From: Bacillota bacterium
GTDB taxonomy: Bacteria; Bacillota; Clostridia; Lachnospirales; Lachnospiraceae
Length of the DNA stretch: 64,000 nucleotides
Direction of reading: 5' to 3'
NCBI GenBank assembly: GCA_023415055.1
Contig: JAEZLZ010000103.1
Span: 56,763 to 120,762 of the forward strand
Below, piece after piece: positions 8,518 through 16,709 of the stretch. Under the pieces are notes generated by a model. That model was not told the origin of the DNA and did not search any database. It was given only the letters and a program-made list of their open reading frames with translations. The translations under genes and the position numbers were made by a program. Each line of letters begins with the position of its first letter. The stretch's first letter is position 1.

Positions 8518-10014
8518 TTATGCCTCCTCTCTCTGTTGTCTCAGCTCTTCCGGTCGCTCATAGCCTGTCGTCTGCTCAAAGCTATAGGCAGCTCGTATGA
8601 TATTTTTCTCTCCGAAATGCTTTCCAATCAGCTGTAAGCCGATCGGCAATCCCTTCCGGTCTCTGCCGCAGGGAAGGCTCACTGCCGGTAATCCTGCCAG
8701 ATTCACAGACACGGTATAGATATCGGACAGATACATCTTAAGCGGATCAGACAGACTTTCCCCAAGCTGCGGAGCTGTCTGCGGAGCTGTCGGTCCGAGA
8801 ATGATATCAAAGCGTTCAAATGCATTACGAAAGCTTTCATTGATCAATGCTCTGACCTTCAGTGCTTTGTTATAGAATGCATCATAATAACCGGAACTGA
8901 GTACAAATGCACCAATCATCATTCTACGCTTCACTTCATTTCCAAAGCCTTCGGTTCTGGAATTAACATATACTTCGGAAAGTCCATCGAAATCAGGGGT
9001 ACGGTAACCATATTTCACACCATCAAAGCGGGAAAGATTGGAGCTGGCCTCCGCACAGGCGATTACATAATAAGAGGGTACAGCATATTCTACCGAGTGA
9101 AGCTCAAATTCCTCTACGATTGCTCCCTTGCTCCGAAATACTTCAGCTGCCTTAAGAATACTGCTCTTTACATCATCCTCAATTCCGGCACCGAGATAGT
9201 CCTTCGGTATTCCGATTCTCATACCCTTTACATCATCAATTAGTGCCTCGGTATAATGATAATGCTCCTGTTGTACTGAGGTGGAATCCTTACTATCATG
9301 TCCGGAGATAATCTCCAGCGCAGCAGTACAGTCAGAGATATTTCTTCCTATGGTACCAATCTGGTCCAGGGAGGAAGCATATGCAATGAGCCCATAGCGT
9401 GACACCGTTCCATAGGTCGGCTTTATCCCGGTCACTCCACAATAACCTGCCGGCTGGCGGATCGAGCCGCCGGTATCCGAACCCAACGCATAGAAGGCTT
9501 CTTCTGCAGCTACCGCTGCGGCAGAACCCCCGCTGGAACCACCGGGAACACATTCCCTATTCCAGGGATTCTTTGTTTCACCATAGAAAGAAGTTTCCGT
9601 GGTGCTTCCCATAGCAAACTCATCCATATTAGTCTTGCCAATGAGGATGGCACCGGCTGCCTTCAGCTTCTCAATCACCGTTGCATCATAAACCGGTTCA
9701 AAATTATATAATATCTTTGATGCACAGGTTGTTTTTGTTCCTTTGGTACAAATGTTGTCCTTGACAGCCATGGGTACTCCAGCCAGCCAAGAATCCTTCA
9801 GTTCACCTGCATCAATTTTATCCTGCACCAGCTTTGCCTGTGAATAAGCATCTTCCTCAAGAACATTGATGTAGCAGTTATAATTTGGATCACGTTGTTT
9901 TATCATATCAAGCTGAGCCCTCACTGCCTCGGCAACGGTTATTTCCTTTGCTTTTATTTTACGGCTAAGCTCGATTGCAGATAATGATGTAATCTCTTTC
10001 ATTCTTGCTTCCAT
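8518..10014 (-). CDS. gatA: Asp/Glu-tRNA(Asn/Gln) amidotransferase subunit A
   Basis: GatA (498 residues) is the glutaminase of the complex and a member of the amidase-signature family. The Ser-cis-Ser-Lys triad is visible: Lys85 in PMAVKDNI, Ser160 in GGSSGGSAAAVA and Ser184 in GSDTGGSIRQPAG. The start at 10014 has GAGAGG eight bases upstream; a second in-frame Met at residue 5 lacks a site. It lies between gatC and gatB in the same operon. The ammonia released from glutamine goes through a tunnel to GatB (family knowledge). Confidence 0.97.
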   Translation of the reverse strand: MEARMKEITSLSAIELSRKIKAKEITVAEAVRAQLDMIKQRDPNYNCYINVLEEDAYSQAKLVQDKIDAGELKDSWLAGVPMAVKDNICTKGTKTTCASKILYNFEPVYDATVIEKLKAAGAILIGKTNMDEFAMGSTTETSFYGETKNPWNRECVPGGSSGGSAAAVAAEEAFYALGSDTGGSIRQPAGYCGVTGIKPTYGTVSRYGLIAYASSLDQIGTIGRNISDCTAALEIISGHDSKDSTSVQQEHYHYTEALIDDVKGMRIGIPKDYLGAGIEDDVKSSILKAAEVFRSKGAIVEEFELHSVEYAVPSYYVIACAEASSNLSRFDGVKYGYRTPDFDGLSEVYVNSRTEGFGNEVKRRMMIGAFVLSSGYYDAFYNKALKVRALINESFRNAFERFDIILGPTAPQTAPQLGESLSDPLKMYLSDIYTVSVNLAGLPAVSLPCGRDRKGLPIGLQLIGKHFGEKNIIRAAYSFEQTTGYERPEELRQQREEA

Positions 10015-10030
10015 AATATATTCCTCTCTG

Positions 10031-10318
10031 TTATTCTACCGTCTTCGGAACTGCAAAGCTGCCGTCAATTTGTTTGGGGGCATTTTTAAGGAGTTCCGTA
10101 CGTTGATCCTCATTTACAACTTCATCCTCACGAAATACATTCTTTACGGGAAGGACATGGGACATTGGTTCCACACCATCCGTATCCAGTCCGTTCATTG
10201 TCTCAATATACTCCAAAATACGATTCAGATCCTTCGCTGCCTGCTCCTTTTCATCTTCATTGACCTTAAGCTTCGCCAGTGCAGCTACGTATCGTACGGT
10301 TTCTTCCGTTATCTTCAT
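10031..10318 (-). CDS. gatC: Asp/Glu-tRNA(Asn/Gln) amidotransferase subunit C
   Basis: A 95-residue GatC, which wraps around and stabilises the GatA-GatB pair. The start is the ATG at 10318 (MKITEETVRYVAALAKLKV), preceded by GGTGG. A longer frame to 10396 adds 26 residues unlike the family. The segments LNRILEYIETMNGLDTDGVEP and the C-terminal NAPKQIDGSFAVPKTVE are typical. It is first of the three gat genes and lies 139 bases after AspRS, the only sizeable gap in the operon. Confidence 0.95.
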   Translation of the reverse strand: MKITEETVRYVAALAKLKVNEDEKEQAAKDLNRILEYIETMNGLDTDGVEPMSHVLPVKNVFREDEVVNEDQRTELLKNAPKQIDGSFAVPKTVE

Positions 10319-10420
10319 GGAGATTCCACCTTTCCAATTCATTTCGTTCATTTCAGCTGGCGCTTTCCTGTCCAGGGAGACAAAGAACAGCGCCATAGTT
10401 GCATTCTAACTAACTATTAT

Positions 10421-10439
10421 GGTGCTACAAAGCAGCACC
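10421..10439. repeat. Small hairpin in the AspRS-gatC gap
   Basis: GGTGCT and AGCACC form a 6-bp stem around a 7-base loop. There is no U-tract on the minus strand, so it does not look like a terminator there. It could be an mRNA-processing or stabilising element between AspRS and gatC. Confidence 0.35.
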
Positions 10440-10457
10440 TATTTTTATCAATTTCTT

Positions 10458-11792
10458 TTATGGTTCCAGTCTGGATACATCTCTGGGGAACATGGTAGTC
10501 TCGCGTACGTTCTGCTCATCTAACAACTTCATGGTCAATCGCTCAAGACCAATTCCAAGTCCACCATGGGGAGGCATTCCGTGCTTGTGTATCATAAGAA
10601 AGTTCGAGAATTCCTCGGGGTTCATGCCTCTTGCCATCATCTTTGCTACCTGAGCATCATAATCATGGATTCGCTGCCCTCCGGTAGTAATCTCCATTCC
10701 CTTAAACAGAAGATCAAAGCTTAATGTAAATTTAGAATCCGTCGGATCATCCATTGCATAGAAGGGGCGCTTCTTCGAGGGATAATGTGTAACAAATACA
10801 AAATCACTGTTGTGCTCTTCCTTAAAGTATTTGCCGATTAGGACCTCCTCCTCCGGCTCCAGATCATAAGGATTCTTAATCTTGCGGTTGTATTTCTCCG
10901 ATACGAGTACCTTAGCTTCGTCAAATCGCACTGCCGGGATCCTCGTTACATCCGGCAGGGTAACCTCCAGAAGCTTTATTTCCTTCGTATATTGTTCTTC
11001 CAGGAAGGAAAACACATACTTAAGCATCTCTGCCTCCATTGCCATAATATCCTCAAAGCCGTCAATATAGCCCATTTCAAAATCCAGGCTGGTATATTCA
11101 TTCAAATGCCTTGTGGTATTATGCTTCTCAGCCCGGAAAACCGGTGCTGCTTCAAATACTCTGTCATATACTCCTACCATTGTCTGCTTATAAAACTGGG
11201 GACTCTGAGCCAGAAATGCCTTGCTGCCGAAGTACTCCAGCTTAAATACATTAGCTCCGCCTTCTGCATTGCCGGCTACAATCTTAGGAGTACGTATCTC
11301 GGTAAAGCCTTGTGTGTATAGGAAATCACGAAATCCTCTTATGATACCCTCTTGAATCTTAAATACTGCTCTCTCTCTGATATTACGGAGTGAGATCGGT
11401 CGGTAGTTTAGCTTCGTTTCCAGAGAAGTCTTCATCTTCCACTTCGAGATAGGCAAAGGAAGCATGGTACCTTCCTTTGGAGAGGATAATATTCTTACGT
11501 CGGTCAGTCTGACTTCGAAGCCCTGAGGTGCCCTCTCCTCCGGATGGATTATTCCCTCTGCCTCGATTGTCATACCCTCCTTAAGATCCTTCAGATCCAA
11601 CTTTGTGATCCCCTCTTCATAGACACATTGGACCAGTCCTTCCCGCTTACGCAGAACAAGAAACGCAACCTCACCCATATGGCGGATTGTATGAATATAG
11701 CCGTTAACCTTCGTATAACCTTCCAACTCCTGTACAAGTATATCACTGATTTCCTTTGTTTCCTTCACTTTTAAACCTGTTACAAATTCCAT
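10458..11792 (-). CDS. aspS2: Archaeal-type, probably non-discriminating aspartyl-tRNA synthetase
   Basis: A class II synthetase of 444 residues, shorter than the roughly 590-residue bacterial AspRS because it lacks the GAD insertion. It has an N-terminal OB-fold anticodon domain (about 1-110). The class II motifs follow, with FRAEKHNTTRHLNEYTSLDFEMG as motif 2 and GLGIGLERLTMKLL as motif 3. His34 in the GYIHTIR segment matches the histidine linked to relaxed tRNA choice in archaeal-type enzymes (from memory of that work). AAGGAGG lies seven bases before ATG. Sitting upstream of gatCAB, it probably charges tRNA(Asn) with Asp for amidation. A discriminating AspRS or an AsnRS is the alternative reading. 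Confidence 0.9.
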   Translation of the reverse strand: MEFVTGLKVKETKEISDILVQELEGYTKVNGYIHTIRHMGEVAFLVLRKREGLVQCVYEEGITKLDLKDLKEGMTIEAEGIIHPEERAPQGFEVRLTDVRILSSPKEGTMLPLPISKWKMKTSLETKLNYRPISLRNIRERAVFKIQEGIIRGFRDFLYTQGFTEIRTPKIVAGNAEGGANVFKLEYFGSKAFLAQSPQFYKQTMVGVYDRVFEAAPVFRAEKHNTTRHLNEYTSLDFEMGYIDGFEDIMAMEAEMLKYVFSFLEEQYTKEIKLLEVTLPDVTRIPAVRFDEAKVLVSEKYNRKIKNPYDLEPEEEVLIGKYFKEEHNSDFVFVTHYPSKKRPFYAMDDPTDSKFTLSFDLLFKGMEITTGGQRIHDYDAQVAKMMARGMNPEEFSNFLMIHKHGMPPHGGLGIGLERLTMKLLDEQNVRETTMFPRDVSRLEP

Positions 11793-11927
11793 TTGTTTAC
11801 CTCCTTACCTGCATATTGCAATATCCTTTCCCTTGCCTTCGACTGCTTGGGAATAAAATTATCGTTTTGTATTGCATTCTTTTGGGCTGGACAGGTAACC
11901 AAATGGTTTATTCTGCTTTTATGAATC

Positions 11928-11964
11928 AAAAAGCCCCGAAGAATGCTGTTTTGCATTCTTCGGG
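11928..11964 (-). terminator. T-box terminator
   Basis: CCCGAAGAATGC (11935-11946) pairs perfectly with GCATTCTTCGGG (11953-11964). On the minus strand the stem is followed by GCTTTTTG. It overlaps the 3' end of the T-box and is about 135 bases before the AspRS start. Confidence 0.9.
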
Positions 11965-12190
11965 ACGAGAAGTCGAAATTCCCGCGGTACCACCCGCATT
12001 GAGAGCGATGCTCTCCACTTACTTACACTTAACGCGTGTCACGCACGAACCTACTTATGTTCAGTTCACGGGCTCCGGAGTGTTCCGTATTCTACTTATC
12101 ATCCTGGGTGTGCTCTCAGTCGGTGACTCACCCTTCCTGTCGTTCGATTATTCGGTAGAACAAAGTCTCTTTCATAGCCGGTTTCTATAT
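11928..12190 (-). promoter_or_regulatory. T-box riboswitch controlling AspRS-gatCAB
   Basis: The minus strand contains the T-box consensus GGTGGTACCGCGG (complement around 11981-11995), preceded by AGTGGAGAG. A stem I region of about 130 bases spans roughly 12060-12185. It ends in a strong terminator that the antiterminator would displace. T-boxes sense uncharged tRNA and permit read-through. I could not fix the specifier codon. GAAC occurs three times on the 3' side of stem I (12085-12082, 12067-12064, 12062-12059), which would offer AAC (Asn) and GAA (Glu). Confidence 0.93.
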
Positions 12191-12200
12191 TTTATTATAA

Positions 12201-12233
12201 AAAGACAAAGGTATTGTTAGAAACAACACCTTT
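12201..12233 (-). terminator. Second terminator-like hairpin ahead of the T-box
   Basis: A 12-bp stem (12207-12218 with 12222-12233, one G-U) is followed on the minus strand by GTCTTTTTAT. It lies between the best promoter match (12245-12273) and the T-box stem I. It may instead terminate the upstream sulfatase transcript that ends at 12405. Confidence 0.6.
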
Positions 12234-12244
12234 GCTGTTGACTT

Positions 12245-12273
12245 ATATTAGCACATAGTTTTTGCAAAATCAA
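12245..12273 (-). promoter_or_regulatory. Predicted promoter of the T-box/AspRS operon
   Basis: On the minus strand TTGATT (12268-12273) and TAATAT (12245-12250) are spaced by 17 bases. Transcription would begin near 12238. This is the best promoter match between the sulfatase gene and the T-box. Confidence 0.5.
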
Positions 12274-12404
12274 GTATAAATATTTATAAATTTTATTAGC
12301 CAAGTAGTGGTGAAGTAGGCAGACGATTCAATAGTATCACTTCCACTGACTTGATCTTACTCCTATATTATAGCATATATCAATGAATTTCAATGCATAA
12401 TCTT

Positions 12405-14534
12405 CTACCTTTGCTCAAACAGATAGCGATAGTAATCCTCTTTCAAAATAGTTTTCGAGACGGTAAACATATTATTAATTGTTTTGTTCAGATTACTGAT
12501 ATAATTTTCAGGCAACGGTTCCTGTGTCAGAGGGATGGTCTCCCCGGTTGTCGAGTTGTATTTCACTTTGTCCGTAAGGAAGCTGCGATTGGATAAAACC
12601 ACCAAAGGTTCCGCATCAGAGAGAATATCTCGTCCCATAAGGAGTCTGGAATCATATTCCAGTCCAAAGAGATTGGATAACGTCGGGAGAATGTCTAAGC
12701 TGGAGCAGGGTTCTTCGATAATGATTCGATCCTTCATTCCTTCACACCACAAAATAAAATGATTTTTAAAGATCTCAAAGTTGGGATCAATGGTATGACC
12801 AGCCAGCTCCTCCAGCTTGGATTTCTCCCAGCCGTAAGGATAATGGTCAGCACTCAAGGCAATTACCGTGCGATCGGCTACCCCTGCCTCTTCTAGCCTT
12901 TTAATGAGTAGCGCAAGTGCTTTATCCAGTTCAATTTGACAGGCAATGTAAGCCTTCGCATCCTCAGAATAAGGCAAATCCCGAACCAGATCCCTGTTCT
13001 TGGATGCCATAGCATTTCCAGTGAAGGTATAATTCATATGCCCGCTCACGGTAAGATAGTATACATGGAATTGCTCTTCCTTCACATATTCACCGGTGGT
13101 TGTATCCATCAATTCCAGATCGGAGCCAGGCCAGCAATCGCTTGCCAGGGTTAGTCCGTTTCCCTTTGCTTTCCATTCATAACCAAGATTCGTATGTGTC
13201 TCATTGCGCTGATAGTAAGTATAGGTATGGTTATGATACGCCTTGCTCTTAACACCAAGTAGATCGAACTGGTGTCCCAGGGAGAAAGGCCATAGGTTTT
13301 TCCTTCCGTGATACATGCTTCTCGTCCCCTGAGGGATCAGACCGGTCATGGCAACGTATTCACCGTCACTGGTACTGGTCTGCCAGAGGGCTGTGTAAAA
13401 GTTGTCAAAGACAAAGCCCTCTCTGGTCAACCGATAAAGAGTCGGTGTCTTATCTTCCCGGACGGCTGCGGGCGAGAAACCTTCAGCTGTAATCATAATC
13501 AGATTATAACCCTTGAAGTGGCCCGTGTATTCATTCTTATTGGTCGGTGTCACACCCGCAAAGTACCGATGCAGTGTCTTAATGGTCGAATTCTTCTCCT
13601 TTTCAGCTAGTGCAGCAAAATCAATATTCATGATATTCGGTGATGTATCTACCGGCACCTCGGTCGGTGTGACCGCCACGGTAGGTGTGACTCTTTCCTT
13701 TACCGATTGCGTCGGCTTCACTGAAGGTGAAGGAGCAGGGGAAGGTATCGCCGTGATGATCGTCGAAGCAACTTCGTTCCCCTGTTTCATCACAGGCTTG
13801 GTATCCGCTAAAACAAGTTCTTCCTCGGGATCGAACAGCTTCGTAAAATCAAGCCTTGTCATAGCTATGACACCCAGTTGCTTTCCGCATAGTTCGGGGA
13901 CCTTGGAGTTAAAATACAAATCATAGGGAGAATAGCTTGCTCTTCCGAAGAGCAGCAGGGATAGTAAGACAAATGCATGAATGAATATACCACCTCCCAG
14001 CATGATTGCCTGCTTCTTGATCTCACGCTTGCGATAATCGATTCGTTTCTGAAACAGAATACCAAGCAATAACAGCGGCATCATAAGAACGATGATTCCA
14101 CCAAGATTTTCTTTCACGTAAGTGATGACATCCGTACCGAATTCAGAGATGGCATCGTCTGCCATCCCCATGATCTGAAAAGAAAAAAACACCTTAAATA
14201 CAGTAAAATAGACCAATTGTAATTGAAATACCAGACAGACAAGAATAGATAACCCCCACAGTATTAGCTTGTTCACTTTCGCGGAAAACATTCCTGTTAT
14301 AAATGTTAGTACCGCACCAAAGGGTATCGCAAAAAGAATCGGATAGATAATTTTAAGTTCAACGCTTCGGTAAAGCATGAGATGCAGAATAACCTCCAAA
14401 TATATGAGCATTCCGATAAAATACAGCAAAGGAAGGATACTTCCTCCAAAGTCTGTACTATCATAATTCTTATTGTCTCCACGAAGGATGCCACCCAGTT
14501 TTTTCAGGGTACTCCTCATCTCTTCCCTCTTCAT
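12405..14534 (-). CDS. LtaS-like membrane sulfatase/phosphoglycerol transferase family protein
   Basis: A 709-residue membrane enzyme. About five transmembrane helices fill residues 25-240. A Pro/Thr/Ser-rich linker (PSPAPSPSVKPTQ and following) spans about 255-305, and an extracellular alkaline-phosphatase-fold domain runs from about 340 to 680. Visible sites are MITAEGFSP (first metal/acidic position), the nucleophile region QTSTSDGEY with a Thr, and the late metal site ALSADHYPYG. Family members transfer glycerol-phosphate from phosphatidylglycerol to lipoteichoic acid or related polymers, but the substrate cannot be told here. It starts nine bases after the S66 peptidase gene ends, so the two are probably co-transcribed. 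Two starts are possible (14534 or Met6); GAGGG favours Met6, GAAGG the first. Confidence 0.85.
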   Translation of the reverse strand: MKREEMRSTLKKLGGILRGDNKNYDSTDFGGSILPLLYFIGMLIYLEVILHLMLYRSVELKIIYPILFAIPFGAVLTFITGMFSAKVNKLILWGLSILVCLVFQLQLVYFTVFKVFFSFQIMGMADDAISEFGTDVITYVKENLGGIIVLMMPLLLLGILFQKRIDYRKREIKKQAIMLGGGIFIHAFVLLSLLLFGRASYSPYDLYFNSKVPELCGKQLGVIAMTRLDFTKLFDPEEELVLADTKPVMKQGNEVASTIITAIPSPAPSPSVKPTQSVKERVTPTVAVTPTEVPVDTSPNIMNIDFAALAEKEKNSTIKTLHRYFAGVTPTNKNEYTGHFKGYNLIMITAEGFSPAAVREDKTPTLYRLTREGFVFDNFYTALWQTSTSDGEYVAMTGLIPQGTRSMYHGRKNLWPFSLGHQFDLLGVKSKAYHNHTYTYYQRNETHTNLGYEWKAKGNGLTLASDCWPGSDLELMDTTTGEYVKEEQFHVYYLTVSGHMNYTFTGNAMASKNRDLVRDLPYSEDAKAYIACQIELDKALALLIKRLEEAGVADRTVIALSADHYPYGWEKSKLEELAGHTIDPNFEIFKNHFILWCEGMKDRIIIEEPCSSLDILPTLSNLFGLEYDSRLLMGRDILSDAEPLVVLSNRSFLTDKVKYNSTTGETIPLTQEPLPENYISNLNKTINNMFTVSKTILKEDYYRYLFEQR

Positions 14535-14542
14535 TTACCCAT

Positions 14543-15571
14543 TTACCTTCTTTCAAATAGGATGCTACCCTTCCCTCCATAGCTTCTTATCGTTGCATAA
14601 CCACCGTTGATCATCGTGAACTGGGGCGGCTTATGTCCAATATCCGCATCTAGAATCATCGGTAAATTCAAATCCCCAAGCACAGCGGATACTGCCTCTT
14701 CATACGAGGTGTCATCCTGGCTTTCATACATGCAGGGGCGTCCAAAGACAAAGCCTGCACTGTACTCAAACCAGCCTGCTTCTTTTAGCTGCCACAGTCC
14801 GCGTATTAAAGCCTCCGTGCTCAGACTATAGCTTTCTAAGAACCAAAGAATCTTATCCTCTCGATATCGATAAGCAAATTCCTTCACCTTATCATATCTG
14901 GTTCCCACAAGATTAAGGCATACATCAAGACATCCGCCCAGTGCCCGCCCCTCTATTACCAGCTCTTCCTTCCTGTCAAAATTTACAGGATAAAGGTTCT
15001 TCCATTGAACCTCGCTCTGGAGAGCATACTCCTCAAGTCCGGTGATTCGCGGCTGATATCCATCCTGATAATAGTCAAAACTCCTTTGTGCAACCTCCCA
15101 TCCTTCCAGTATCCGAAGATTATCCGTCAGGGAGCTGTGCCAGTTCTGCATTCCAAAGGAACCAAAATTGTTAGCATAGAGTGTAGCAATATCCAGATTC
15201 GTAGTAACCGTAAATAAGAGTCCGGTCGTATCCGAGTAACCCTGCATCCATTTTGGATTCGCTTTTATCAATTCATAATCAAGATAAGGCAGCATTTCAA
15301 CCAGATACTCCCCGCCACTGGCAGCAATAATCGCTCTGATCTCCGGATTCTCAACCAGTTCCATAAGCTCCTTTGCTCTGGTCGGTCCATCGCTGCTTCT
15401 TCCCTTATCGCATTTATATACGTTATCCGTTACAACCACCGGATATCCCAGTTCCTCAAAATGCCCGATACCACTCTTAAGCCTTACCAGGTCAGTTTCC
15501 TCCGTAAACCCGGCAGAAGTCGCTGTAACGCCTATTTGATACCCTTTTTCCAAACTCTGCGGATATATCAT
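14543..15571 (-). CDS. S66 family serine peptidase (LD-carboxypeptidase/MccF-like)
   Basis: A 342-residue protein. The N-terminal half has ARGYPVV-like topology with FEELGYPVVVTDN and the nucleophile turn AASGGEYLVEMLPYLDY. MQGYSDTTGLLF is the usual S66 sequence. The C-terminal half holds GGCLDVCLNLVGTRYD, where the catalytic Glu/His region follows (FLESYSL, DIGHKPPQFTMINGG). The family includes peptidoglycan LD-carboxypeptidases and microcin C7 self-immunity peptidases. The spacing and length suit the MccF/YocD branch, but the substrate is unknown. The start follows GGAGGG. It is the first gene of a two-gene unit with the LtaS-like enzyme, so a cell-envelope role is plausible (inference). 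Confidence 0.85.
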   Translation of the reverse strand: MIYPQSLEKGYQIGVTATSAGFTEETDLVRLKSGIGHFEELGYPVVVTDNVYKCDKGRSSDGPTRAKELMELVENPEIRAIIAASGGEYLVEMLPYLDYELIKANPKWMQGYSDTTGLLFTVTTNLDIATLYANNFGSFGMQNWHSSLTDNLRILEGWEVAQRSFDYYQDGYQPRITGLEEYALQSEVQWKNLYPVNFDRKEELVIEGRALGGCLDVCLNLVGTRYDKVKEFAYRYREDKILWFLESYSLSTEALIRGLWQLKEAGWFEYSAGFVFGRPCMYESQDDTSYEEAVSAVLGDLNLPMILDADIGHKPPQFTMINGGYATIRSYGGKGSILFERR

Positions 15572-15653
15572 AATCAGTTTATCCCTCCTGTTTCTTTGAT
15601 AGTTAGTATATCATTACAGGAAATATTTATCAATCATTACATAAAGATTGGAA

Positions 15654-15711
15654 AAGGATGATATCGACTCCGGATACGTTGTTTACCGTATCGTGAAGTG
15701 ATATCATCCTT
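15654..15711 (-). terminator. Terminator of the opp operon
   Basis: AAGGATGATATC pairs perfectly with GATATCATCCTT, and an inner stem GATACG/CGTATC forms as well. On the minus strand it is followed by TTCC after a CCTTTT run. It lies 66 bases after the oppF stop. Confidence 0.75.
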
Positions 15712-15776
15712 ATTCTTGTGATCTTAATCATTTTTCCGTTGATACTACTATTTCTACCTGGATGTACGTCATCCCA

Positions 15777-16709
15777 TTATTTTTTGGTCCAATCTGCCAG
15801 CTCCTGTGGGGTCGCCAGTACATAATGCTGTCCGCCGATGTGCTGCTGTACTCCCAGATGATAGTCTATTCCGCTGGACCTATAATCATAGCTGATCGCC
15901 AGCCTTTTCTTCTCCTCGAGGGGATTCGGCTGAGGGATTGCGGACAGCAGGGATTTGGTATAGGGGTGGATCGGATTGCTAAAGATCTCATCCTTGGTTC
16001 CTGTCTCGACCAGATGTCCAAGGTGCAGTACGCCGATTCGATCCGAGATGTACTTCACCATCGATAAATCATGGGCAATGAACAGATAAGCCGTATTGGT
16101 CTTGGTCTGGATATCCTTCATCAGATTTACTACCTGAGCCTGGATCGACACGTCCAAGGCACTGATTGCTTCATCCGCGATAATCAGATCCGGATTCATG
16201 ATCAAGGCTCTGGCGATCCCGATACGCTGTCTCTGTCCACCGGAGAACTGATGAGGATAACGATCTGCATGTTCACTGGCCAAGCCTACCATATCAAGCA
16301 TCTCGTATACCTTAGCTCGGCGTTCCTCCTGTGTCTTATACAGATGGTGAATATCAAGGCCCTGAGCAATGATGTCCATTACCTTCTTACGCGGATTCAG
16401 ACAGGCCATCGGGTCCTGGAAGATCATCTGCATCTTTGTACGCAGGTGCCGGGTGTCCTTTGCTGATAGTTTACCGGAGATATTCTTACCATTAAATATT
16501 ACTTCTCCTCCGGTCGGCTCATATAACCGGATGATGGATCGGCCAATAGTTGACTTGCCGCTGCCGGATTCTCCTACGAGTCCGTAAGTTTCGCCTGGGA
16601 AGATCTCAAAGGTTACTCCGTCCACAGCGCGTACTGTGAATCTGCGATTTATTCTAAAATGCTGTTTCAGATTATTAACCTGCAATAAAGGCTTCTGCTG
16701 ATTCGTCAT
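15777..16709 (-). CDS. oppF: Oligopeptide ABC transporter ATP-binding protein
   Basis: A 310-residue ATPase that drives peptide import with OppD. Walker A is GESGSGKS (about residues 44-51), the Q-loop is IFQDPMACLNPR, the signature is QFSGGQRQRIGIARAL, Walker B is PDLIIADE and the switch is AHDLSMV. The C-terminal oligopeptide extension (NPIHPYTKSLLSAIP) identifies the Opp/Dpp family. Residues 265-310 are unusual in sequence (QQHIGGQHYVLATP). Its ATG overlaps the end of oppD by four bases, so translation is coupled. It is the last gene before the operon terminator. Confidence 0.95.
   Translation of the reverse strand: MTNQQKPLLQVNNLKQHFRINRRFTVRAVDGVTFEIFPGETYGLVGESGSGKSTIGRSIIRLYEPTGGEVIFNGKNISGKLSAKDTRHLRTKMQMIFQDPMACLNPRKKVMDIIAQGLDIHHLYKTQEERRAKVYEMLDMVGLASEHADRYPHQFSGGQRQRIGIARALIMNPDLIIADEAISALDVSIQAQVVNLMKDIQTKTNTAYLFIAHDLSMVKYISDRIGVLHLGHLVETGTKDEIFSNPIHPYTKSLLSAIPQPNPLEEKKRLAISYDYRSSGIDYHLGVQQHIGGQHYVLATPQELADWTKK

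Noticed and set aside
11756..12220. 154-residue open frame on the plus strand
   Set aside because: It lies antisense to the T-box leader and the start of AspRS. It has no plausible ribosome site or protein pattern.
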